Positions 1 to 4,439 of a stretch of 5,080 bases of DNA are shown here, one piece after another. The notes under the pieces are model-generated. The model was not told the DNA's origin. It did not search any database and saw nothing but the letters and a program-made list of their open reading frames with translations. Source of the DNA: an uncultured Actinomycetes bacterium (GTDB lineage Bacteria; Actinomycetota; Acidimicrobiia; Acidimicrobiales; Ilumatobacteraceae); assembly GCA_903925985.1 (NCBI GenBank), contig CAIYHK010000223.1, forward strand, positions 1 through 5,080, in the 5' to 3' direction. The first letter of the stretch is position 1; every line of letters begins with the position of its first letter. The position numbers and the translations under genes were made by a program.

Positions 1-444
1 ATTAAGAGTGCGCACTGGATCTTCATACTTTGGGCAAGTGGTGTCTGCATCAGAGCCAGCTACTTCAGCGCCACCAAACAATGGTGTTGATTCTCGTACC
101 TTGGACGACAATCGGTTGGTCAGCGAGTTTGGTGTGGCACCAATGATGTAACTGCGACCCTTAGTCAAAAAAGTTGCATCATCGTCGTAATAGACATCGA
201 CTTCGCCTTCTACCGCATACCCGCTCAATGAACCAGCGCGCACTTGATTGATTTCATATCGCACAACACCATCTTCAATTGACAACACCTTGCCCAGAAA
301 CACGGCTTGAACTGTTGGCTCTGGCGAACACCCTTCAGCTACGACCGTGCTGGTCGTGGTCGATTCCGCTGCATTTGCGATCCCGCAGGGCAATAATGCC
401 GCTAGCGCCAATGCCCCACCGAGGGCAAAGCGCAAAAACCTCAA
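1..444 (-). CDS. Secreted protein, function unknown, possibly NTR/TIMP-like (partial, runs off left edge)
   Basis: The frame is open from a TTG at 444-442 to the left edge, giving 148 residues with the C-terminus missing. The N-terminus is a clear Sec signal peptide: Arg at residues 2 and 5, a hydrophobic Ala/Leu-rich core at about 6-22, and an AxA-type cleavage site near residues 23-26 (IANAA|E). A Thr/Ser-rich linker follows, then C39 and a beta-rich region with a 'VFLGKVLSI..G..RYEI..V' pattern at about 48-68 and 'GRSYIIGA' further on. This pattern recalls secreted OB-fold NTR/TIMP-like domains, but the resemblance is from memory only. A second Cys lies near residue 138 and could pair with C39. 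C20 is preceded by Pro, so it is not a good lipobox. The TTG start overlaps the TGA stop of the upstream crotonase gene (TTGA), with GAGGGG just before it, so the two are probably translationally coupled. A second in-frame TTG at 435-433 is an alternative start. The gene looks real, but the function is unknown. Confidence 0.75.
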   Translation of the reverse strand, partial: MRFLRFALGGALALAALLPCGIANAAESTTTSTVVAEGCSPEPTVQAVFLGKVLSIEDGVVRYEINQVRAGSLSGYAVEGEVDVYYDDDATFLTKGRSYIIGATPNSLTNRLSSKVRESTPLFGGAEVAGSDADTTCPKYEDPVRTLN

Positions 445-1205
445 CGCCCCTCAAACTTTGGAGGACGCTTGTCGCGGAACGCCTGCATTGCCTCGACAAA
501 ATCTTTTGTTGACCAGTTCTGGTACTGGGCCGTGGCCTCATCTTCGAGTGCCTGTTCCATTGAAATACCCAACGAGTTGTTAAGCAGACGCTTGTTGTTC
601 TGAACTGATGTTGGCGGCAAGGATGCGATCCGATTTGCCCACTGCTCCACCACAGCATCCAACTCGGTGTCTGTGACCAACTTGTTCAACAAACCCATCT
701 CATCGGCCACTTTTGCATCGACGAACTCGGCGAGGAATGCAAGTTCTTTCGCACGATGCATCGGAATTCGCCGTGGCAAAGAGTGCGAAGCACCGCTGTC
801 AAGACTCATTCCACGCAGGGCAAAGTTCTGCGTGAACTTTGCTGTTTCAGAAGCGATTAGCAAATCACATGCCAACGCGACGCCCATTCCCCCACCGATG
901 CAGTAGCCGCGTACCTTGGCGATGGTCGGCATCGGGAGGCGATGAATTGCCGCCACCAGATCGGTGATTTGCTGCATTGCCTGCTCCCGTGAGCCCATGC
1001 TTCCCCCGGTGAGATCGCCGCCACTGGAGAAGTTCTCCCCGGCACCGGCCAGAATCACCACCCAGGCTTCGCGTTCTTCCTTGATCTGTGTGAACGCCTG
1101 TGTCAGCTCTCGCCACATTGTCCCGTTGATCGCATTCTTGCGGTCAGGACGGTTCATTGTGACGGTGAAAACACGATCGTTTCGAGAAACCTCAACCGTC
1201 TCCAT
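441..1205 (-). CDS. Enoyl-CoA hydratase/isomerase family (crotonase fold) protein
   Basis: This is a 254-residue crotonase-superfamily protein, which normally acts on acyl-CoA thioesters (hydration, isomerisation or related chemistry) in the cytosol. Family marks are 'VTMNRPDRKNAIN' at 15-27, the first oxyanion-hole segment 'FSSGGDL' at 59-65, the second 'GYCIGGGMGVALACD' at 100-114, and a typical C-terminal 'FRDKRPPKFEG'. By my hand alignment to rat enoyl-CoA hydratase, Glu164 is kept (E154) but Glu144 falls on F128. The following 'LDSG' (D136) resembles the Asp motif of PaaG-type isomerases. A plain hydratase is therefore doubtful, and an isomerase or other crotonase activity is more likely. 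The start was set at the ATG at 1205-1203, where family similarity begins. The in-frame extension to 1253 has no family character and would overlap the divergent small gene. No Shine-Dalgarno is visible, and a -10-like TATCGT lies 7 bases upstream, so the mRNA may be leaderless. The gene is followed directly by the secreted-protein gene. Confidence 0.93.
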   Translation of the reverse strand: METVEVSRNDRVFTVTMNRPDRKNAINGTMWRELTQAFTQIKEEREAWVVILAGAGENFSSGGDLTGGSMGSREQAMQQITDLVAAIHRLPMPTIAKVRGYCIGGGMGVALACDLLIASETAKFTQNFALRGMSLDSGASHSLPRRIPMHRAKELAFLAEFVDAKVADEMGLLNKLVTDTELDAVVEQWANRIASLPPTSVQNNKRLLNNSLGISMEQALEDEATAQYQNWSTKDFVEAMQAFRDKRPPKFEGR

Positions 1206-1212
1206 CACAACG

Positions 1213-1218
1213 ACGATA
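1213..1218 (-). promoter_or_regulatory. Candidate -10 element for the crotonase gene (leaderless)
   Basis: On the minus strand this reads TATCGT, matching the TAnnnT core of a -10 hexamer. Seven bases separate it from the ATG at 1205, so transcription would begin at or next to the start codon. That agrees with the absence of a Shine-Dalgarno. No good -35 was found. It overlaps the plus-strand -10 candidate at 1215-1220. This is an inference from spacing and motif only. Confidence 0.35.
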
Positions 1219-1220
1219 CT
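1215..1220 (+). promoter_or_regulatory. Candidate -10 element for the small plus-strand gene pair (leaderless)
   Basis: The hexamer is GATACT, five of six matches to TATACT. It is followed by six bases and then the ATG at 1227, the spacing expected when transcription starts at the initiation codon. Only a weak -35 (TCAACC, 1192-1197, 17-base spacer) is present. There is no Shine-Dalgarno before 1227. It shares four base pairs with the minus-strand candidate at 1213-1218. Confidence 0.35.
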
Positions 1221-1226
1221 TAGGTG

Positions 1227-1337
1227 ATGGGCTTGGATCCGACCAGGAAGCAAGTAAAGCGCAAGACGGACATATGGTTCGTGATTGCTGCCGTGGCCAC
1301 AGCATGCGCGCTTGTGGTTTGGGCATTTTTAGGCTGA
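1227..1337 (+). CDS. Small single-pass membrane protein, 36 aa
   Basis: This is a short gene of 36 codons plus TGA, easily missed because of its length. The N-terminal half (1-15) is very basic, with 'DPTRKQVKRK' at 4-13. Residues 16-35 form one uninterrupted hydrophobic segment, beginning IWFVIAAVA and ending VVWAFLG, followed at once by the stop. The positive-inside rule would place the short basic N-terminus in the cytoplasm, leaving almost nothing outside. Its stop is three bases before the ATG of the CxxC/HWHxxC gene, which argues for a two-gene unit. I recall small actinobacterial membrane proteins with a similar 'DPTRK' start, but could not check this. The start could also be the GTG at 1224; ATG is preferred because a -10-like GATACT sits six bases before it and no Shine-Dalgarno is seen. 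The function is unknown. Its support comes from composition and context. Confidence 0.72.
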   Translation: MGLDPTRKQVKRKTDIWFVIAAVATACALVVWAFLG

Positions 1338-1340
1338 GCA

Positions 1341-1574
1341 ATGGGAATCTGGGACGGCCTTTATGGCCCTGTCGAGGTCAAAGCGGTGCAACCCTACGAA
1401 GCGCGCAAGCAATATGTGTGCCCAGGCTGCCATGGCCCGATACCTGCTGGAACTGGACACGTAGTTGCGGTGCCTCGCGATGCTCCTGACCTGCGTCGTC
1501 ACTGGCATCGCGCGTGCTGGAATCGGCGCACGCCAACTGCATTGAAAAAGTCGGCGCCTAGAAAGCGTCGGTGA
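1341..1574 (+). CDS. Small zinc-ribbon-like protein with CxxC and HWHxxCW motifs (conserved actinobacterial type)
   Basis: This 77-residue soluble protein has a metal-binding layout: C27-P-G-C30, then about 23 residues later H54-W-H56-x-x-C59-W60. The likely zinc ligands are C27, C30, H56 (or H54) and C59. Between them lies 'IPAGTGHVVAVP' followed by 'APDLRRHWHRACW'. The C-terminal tail (62-77) is rich in Arg and Lys (ends PRKRR) and may bind nucleic acid. Similar proteins are widespread in Actinobacteria and are often labelled 'ATP/GTP-binding protein', a name with no support here because no P-loop is present. A weak AGG lies seven bases before the ATG, and the preceding small membrane-protein gene ends three bases upstream, so coupled translation is likely. 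The 3' end overlaps the convergent yraN gene by 17 bases. The function is unknown; the zinc-ribbon assignment comes from the motif. Confidence 0.85.
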   Translation: MGIWDGLYGPVEVKAVQPYEARKQYVCPGCHGPIPAGTGHVVAVPRDAPDLRRHWHRACWNRRTPTALKKSAPRKRR

Positions 1575-1896
1575 TGACCTCGAGTTCGGTTCCGAGAACG
1601 CAAGCGACATCAAAGCGAATCTTCATTCCAGACAATCCAGCATTACGTATATAAACAACAGCACCTTTGCGAATGCGTGCCTGTTTGGTCCGAGTGACTG
1701 ATTCCGCCGGCGAACCATGCGATGAGCTGGCGCGGGCTTTGACTTCACAGACCACCAATTCACGACCACGAATTGCAACTACATCGAGTTCACCACCGGG
1801 GAAATGAAAATTACGTGCAACAACCATGTATCCCAAACGCTCATAGTGGCGAGCTACTAAATCCTCCGCCCATGCACCGCGCGCTCGGCGCGACAG
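1558..1896 (-). CDS. YraN family protein (UPF0102, nuclease-like fold)
   Basis: About 112 residues, the usual size for the UPF0102/YraN family, whose fold is that of PD-(D/E)xK nucleases and whose cellular role is not settled. Visible features, numbered from the chosen start, are the helix 'GAWAEDLVARHYERLGY' at 7-23, 'ARNFHFPGGELDVVA' at 27-41 with the Glu and Asp of GELD, the 'E51-V-K53' pair that completes the nuclease-like motif, a 'TKQARIRKGAVVYI' helix, and the family-typical ending 'IRFDVACVLG...ITDAF'. The start is the problem: there is no ATG, GTG or TTG near the expected N-terminus. A CTG at 1896-1894, three bases after the DUF2469 stop, fits the family length. The only ATG (2001) would add 35 residues that merely read DUF2469 in another frame. 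It is the last gene of the minus-strand operon and ends tail-to-tail with the plus-strand zinc-ribbon gene. The family call is firm; the start is not. Confidence 0.88.
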   Translation of the reverse strand: MSRRARGAWAEDLVARHYERLGYMVVARNFHFPGGELDVVAIRGRELVVCEVKARASSSHGSPAESVTRTKQARIRKGAVVYIRNAGLSGMKIRFDVACVLGTELEVITDAF

Positions 1897-1898
1897 GT

Positions 1899-2192
1899 TT
1901 AGAGATCTTCTTTGGGAAGTTCCTCGATGTTGACGTCTTTGTAACTGAGCACTCGGACGTTCGGGATAAATCGGCTCTTGCGGTACATGTCCCACACCCA
2001 TGCATCCTTCATGGTGAGTTCTACGAGTGGGCGTACTCCGTCGGCGGAAACTTTCACATCGACTTCGTTTGCGAGATAGAAACGGCGTTCGGTTTCAATC
2101 GCAAAGCGAAACATTCCGACTACGTCTTGGTACTCCTGTGCGAGATGAAGCTCCCGCTCGGATTCAAAGTTCTCTAGATCTTCAGTGCTCAA
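1899..2192 (-). CDS. DUF2469 family protein
   Basis: A 97-residue protein of the DUF2469 family, which I know only from Actinobacteria, usually beside rnhB and yraN. Its function is unknown. Recognisable segments are the N-terminal 'STEDLENFESERELHLAQEY' (2-21), 'DVVGMFRF' and 'ETERRFYLANEVDV' in the middle, 'ELTMKDAWVWDMYR' after that, and the C-terminal 'NVRVLSYKDVNIEEL'. It is acidic, with no signal peptide or membrane segment. The start is the TTG at 2192-2190 because family proteins begin 'MSxEDLE'. The codon just before (2195-2193) is also TTG. Neither has a clear Shine-Dalgarno, and the 28-base gap from rplS has no obvious terminator, so expression probably depends on read-through from rplS. 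The yraN coding region follows within a few bases. Confidence 0.92.
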   Translation of the reverse strand: MSTEDLENFESERELHLAQEYQDVVGMFRFAIETERRFYLANEVDVKVSADGVRPLVELTMKDAWVWDMYRKSRFIPNVRVLSYKDVNIEELPKEDL

Positions 2193-2220
2193 CAAACGTT
2201 CGCAGTGTGAGAAGGATCGA

Positions 2221-2568
2221 TTACGAATCGCGCTTTTCGCGAACCTTGGCAGCCTTGCCAGTGCGGTCGCGGAGGTAGTAAAGCTTCGCGCGGCGCACAT
2301 CGCCCTTTTTCAGGACTTCAAGCTTGGCCACAATTGGGCTATGCACTGGGAATGTGCGCTCAACTCCTACGCCGTAGGAAAGCTTGCGCACGGTGTATGA
2401 CTCACCGATGCCAGATCCCTGGATAGCGATGATGTTGCCCTGGAACACCTGGATGCGCTCCTTGCCGGACTCAACCACGCGTACGTGAACTTTTACCTCA
2501 TCGCCGGGGCCGAAAGCAGGAAGGTCACTGCGGCGGTATTGATTGTCTACAAGATCTGTGGTCTTCAT
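2221..2568 (-). CDS. rplS: 50S ribosomal protein bL19
   Basis: A 115-residue bL19, the usual length, located at the 30S-50S interface of the ribosome. Clear family segments are '[19 protein letters not shown]' near 14-32, '[17 protein letters not shown]' near 37-53, '[22 protein letters not shown]' in the middle, and the near-invariant '[24 protein letters not shown]' at the C-terminus. The ATG at 2568-2566 is chosen because AAGGAAG (2582-2576) lies seven bases before it and the protein then begins where the family does. An upstream in-frame extension to 2682 lies inside trmD and is not family sequence. It follows trmD by 28 bases and precedes the DUF2469 gene by 28 bases, without the lepB or rnhB genes often found there. 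Confidence 0.98.
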   Translation of the reverse strand: MKTTDLVDNQYRRSDLPAFGPGDEVKVHVRVVESGKERIQVFQGNIIAIQGSGIGESYTVRKLSYGVGVERTFPVHSPIVAKLEVLKKGDVRRAKLYYLRDRTGKAAKVREKRDS

Positions 2569-2596
2569 ACGCTGGCTTCCTTGTGGGTGGTGCCGT

Positions 2597-3343
2597 TCAA
2601 AGGGACTCGTAAGGATAGGCGACCGGAGGAATTTTCTCCAATAGAGCCTTTTCGGCTTCCGAAAGTCCGCCGCGGGCCTCAATGAGGTCGGGTCGGGCCG
2701 CCAGAGTTCGGTGCAGGGCTTGAGCCAGACGCCATTGCGCGATCTTGGCGTGATCCCCGGATCTCAGCACCTCTGGCACCTCCCAGCCTCGAAAGTCCGC
2801 AGGCCGGGTATAGGCAGGCTCCTCGAGCAGGCCAGAAACACCAAAAGATTCGGTGATGGGCGATTCAAGATTTCCCATCACACCTGGCAACAAGCGGGTG
2901 ACGGCTTCGATCACTAGACAGGCGGCTACCTCTCCGCCACCGAGCACGACATCACCAATTGAAATTTCACCATCAACCAGATGTTCACGGACACGTTGGT
3001 CCACACCTTCATAGCGACCGCAAAGCAATGAGAATCCCTCAAGTTCGGACATGTCGCGCGCCATGCGTTGATCAAACTTCTTGCCGCCAGGGCCGAGCAA
3101 GAAAAGTGGACGTGCGGGTTGCACTGCCTCGACTGCATTGAAAATTGGCTCTGGCATCATCAGCATTCCCGCGCCACCTCCAAAGATCGTGTCGTCAACT
3201 GTGTGATGTGCATCTGTTGCCCAATTACGAATGTCGTGGCAGCTGAGTGCAATTAGGCCAGAAGTTCTTGCTCTTCCCAGCAATGATTCCGAACAGAAGG
3301 TGTCAACCATCGATGGGAACAATGTGAATACATCAATCCTCAT
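2597..3343 (-). CDS. trmD: tRNA (guanine-37-N1)-methyltransferase TrmD
   Basis: A 248-residue SPOUT-class methyltransferase that uses S-adenosylmethionine to methylate N1 of G37 in tRNAs with a G at position 36, which prevents +1 frameshifting. Visible landmarks are the N-terminal '[10 protein letters not shown]', '[19 protein letters not shown]' at 50-68, '[14 protein letters not shown]' at 82-95, the knot segments '[13 protein letters not shown]' at 106-118 and '[13 protein letters not shown]' at 126-138, R150 (matching E. coli Arg154), '[11 protein letters not shown]' at 171-181 and '[17 protein letters not shown]' at 189-205. The residue matching the proposed catalytic Asp169 is Glu (E165 in 'TESF'), a conservative change. 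The start is the third of three consecutive ATGs because GGAG lies six bases before it and the family begins MRIDxFTLFP. It overlaps the end of rimM by 11 bases. Confidence 0.97.
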   Translation of the reverse strand: MRIDVFTLFPSMVDTFCSESLLGRARTSGLIALSCHDIRNWATDAHHTVDDTIFGGGAGMLMMPEPIFNAVEAVQPARPLFLLGPGGKKFDQRMARDMSELEGFSLLCGRYEGVDQRVREHLVDGEISIGDVVLGGGEVAACLVIEAVTRLLPGVMGNLESPITESFGVSGLLEEPAYTRPADFRGWEVPEVLRSGDHAKIAQWRLAQALHRTLAARPDLIEARGGLSEAEKALLEKIPPVAYPYESL

Positions 3344-3833
3344 CATCATCTCCAAGCTCAAATAAACCATCGGGCACATCAACTACGGCGACGCCTTCAT
3401 CCAATGACTTCACAAAAATTGCTGGCACAAGGGCACCGGAATCGAGTTCCATGATTGGTCCAGCTGGATTGTCAAGCACCGCTACACAAACCCCACGCTC
3501 AGTACCGTTTACTTCGACTACCTGCGCGCCGATCATTTCATGCACCCACAGTGCTTCTGGATCAGCGATGGGCTCGGCGAAAATTGGCGCATTGGTCAAG
3601 CGGGCGGAATCTTCACGCACATCAAAATCCGCAAAATGGCAGATGAAATGGTCCACTTGGGGTTTGCTGGCCGTGATTGTGCGCCAGTCACCAGCAATCC
3701 AGAGTTGAGCGCCAATCGCCCAGCTCTCGTCACGATTAGTGGTGAAAAAAACGTGCAGGTCTCCGCGCACACCGTGAGGTTTGCCCACACGCCCGACTTC
3801 GAGCAATCCGGTGGGAACAGAATTAGCGGCCAT
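3333..3833 (-). CDS. rimM: Ribosome maturation factor RimM
   Basis: A 166-residue RimM, which binds the 30S subunit through uS19 and helps mature the head of the particle during 16S rRNA processing. The N-terminal domain carries the signature 'VGRVGKPHGVRGDLHV' at 13-28, the counterpart of the family's GxIxxxHGxxGE. The C-terminal PRC-barrel starts near 'ALWVHEMIGAQVVEVNG' and includes 'NPAGPIMELDSGALVPAIFV', ending near 'VVDVPDGLFEL'. A run of acidic residues (DDDED) closes the protein. Upstream of the ATG at 3833-3831, AAGG is placed about seven bases away, and the KH gene ends 14 bases before. The DNA for the acidic tail also encodes the first codons of trmD in another frame, so rimM and trmD are likely translationally coupled. 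Confidence 0.96.
   Translation of the reverse strand: MAANSVPTGLLEVGRVGKPHGVRGDLHVFFTTNRDESWAIGAQLWIAGDWRTITASKPQVDHFICHFADFDVREDSARLTNAPIFAEPIADPEALWVHEMIGAQVVEVNGTERGVCVAVLDNPAGPIMELDSGALVPAIFVKSLDEGVAVVDVPDGLFELGDDDED
3350..3353 (-). promoter_or_regulatory. Ribosome binding site that decides the trmD start
   Basis: GGAG on the minus strand, inside the rimM coding region. Three ATG codons follow directly (3349, 3346, 3343). Distances from GGAG are 0, 3 and 6 bases, so only the third ATG has a usable spacing. It also gives the family N-terminus [10 protein letters not shown]. Confidence 0.6.
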
Positions 3834-3847
3834 GAGTGGCCTTACGA

Positions 3848-4126
3848 TCAGTCGTCCTCGAAATCGATGTCGACTTCGACTTCGTCACGCGTGGCAGCTG
3901 CGCGCACAACTGCACGGATGCTTTGTGCGGTACGCCCACGGCGACCGATCACACGACCAAGATCACCATCAGCAACGCGCACCTCAAGGCGAATCTTGCC
4001 GCGGTTTTCACTGTGGTCAATGCGAACCGCATCTGGGTCATCGACGATTGACTTAACGATGTGCTCAAGAACAGCGGTTGCTACTGGAGCTGGCACTGAA
4101 TTGTGATCCGACACGGTGTCGTTCAC
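3848..4126 (-). CDS. khpA: KhpA-type RNA-binding KH domain protein
   Basis: A 92-residue protein with one KH domain of the KhpA (YlqC) type, which binds RNA and in some bacteria pairs with KhpB. The position between rpsP and rimM is the classic one for this gene. The core 'LEHIVKSIVDDPDAVRID' at 20-37 leads to a beta strand 'IRLEVRVADGDLGRVIGRRGRTAQSIRAVV'; the RNA-contacting GxxG loop is G61-R-R-G64. The last residues (EVEVDIDFEDD) are acidic. The first 15 or so residues are variable. The start is the GTG at 4126-4124, which overlaps the rpsP stop (GTGA, four bases shared), a common sign of coupling. A GTG four codons later (4114-4112) is a weaker option. It precedes rimM by 14 bases. Confidence 0.94.
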   Translation of the reverse strand: MNDTVSDHNSVPAPVATAVLEHIVKSIVDDPDAVRIDHSENRGKIRLEVRVADGDLGRVIGRRGRTAQSIRAVVRAAATRDEVEVDIDFEDD

Positions 4127-4392
4127 TTGCCTTTAGATGCCGAGTACTCAGCCCAAGCACCCGAAATTTCGAGAAGCTTGCGCACACGCTCGGTTGGCTG
4201 GGCACCTTTGCGCAGCCACGAGACTGCCTTTTCATTGTCCACTGCGAGAGCTGAAGGCTCTTGACGTGGGTTATAGGTGCCGAGAATCTCAATAAAGCGA
4301 CCGTCGCGTGCATTGCGAGAGTCAGCCGCGATTATGCGGTACTGCGGCTGCTTGGTTTTTCCGACGCGGGTGAGGCGCAACTTGACTGCCAT
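4123..4392 (-). CDS. rpsP: 30S ribosomal protein bS16
   Basis: An 89-residue bS16, a small-subunit protein needed early in 30S assembly. The whole protein reads as family sequence: 'MAVKLRLTRVGKTKQPQYRIIAADSRNARDGRFIEILGTYNP', split here over residues 1-20 and 21-42, then 'ALAVDNEKAVSWLRKGAQPTERVRKLLEISG' toward the C-terminus. The start is the ATG at 4392-4390; the in-frame TTG just before it (4395) would add one residue not seen in the family. AAAGAG lies about six bases upstream. It follows ffh with a 47-base gap and overlaps the KH gene by four bases, so it heads the run of ribosome-related genes downstream of ffh. Confidence 0.98.
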   Translation of the reverse strand: MAVKLRLTRVGKTKQPQYRIIAADSRNARDGRFIEILGTYNPRQEPSALAVDNEKAVSWLRKGAQPTERVRKLLEISGAWAEYSASKGK

Positions 4393-4439
4393 CAAAAACT
4401 CTTTCGTTGGTCGAACCCTTAAAAAGGGACTTGGAAAGC

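Noticed and set aside
335..658. Minus-strand open frame of 107 codons
   Set aside because: It is a shifted frame across the end of the crotonase gene and the start of the secreted-protein gene.
1206..1253. Longer crotonase start at 1253 adding 16 residues
   Set aside because: The extra residues lack family similarity, have no Shine-Dalgarno, and would overlap the divergent 36-residue gene; the ATG at 1205 begins where the family does.
1274..1489. Plus-strand open frame of 71 codons overlapping both small genes
   Set aside because: It is out of frame with the 36-residue membrane gene and the CxxC/HWHxxC gene, which have clear composition and motif support; this frame has neither.
1773..2177. 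Plus-strand open frame of 134 codons
   Set aside because: It lies antisense to yraN and DUF2469, both recognisable families on the minus strand, and the translation shows no family character.
2228..2242. TCGCG-CTTTT-CGCGA inverted repeat at the end of rplS as a terminator
   Set aside because: Five base pairs inside the last codons of rplS with no T-run after it. Chance in coding sequence explains it.
3540..4106. Plus-strand open frame of 188 codons
   Set aside because: It is antisense to rimM and the KH gene; the product is Ser/Arg/Thr-rich shadow sequence without a recognisable domain.
4416..4428. CCCTT-AAA-AAGGG inverted repeat between ffh and rpsP as a terminator
   Set aside because: Only five base pairs, three of them G-C, with a three-base loop and no following T-run on the minus strand; the operon plainly continues into rpsP.
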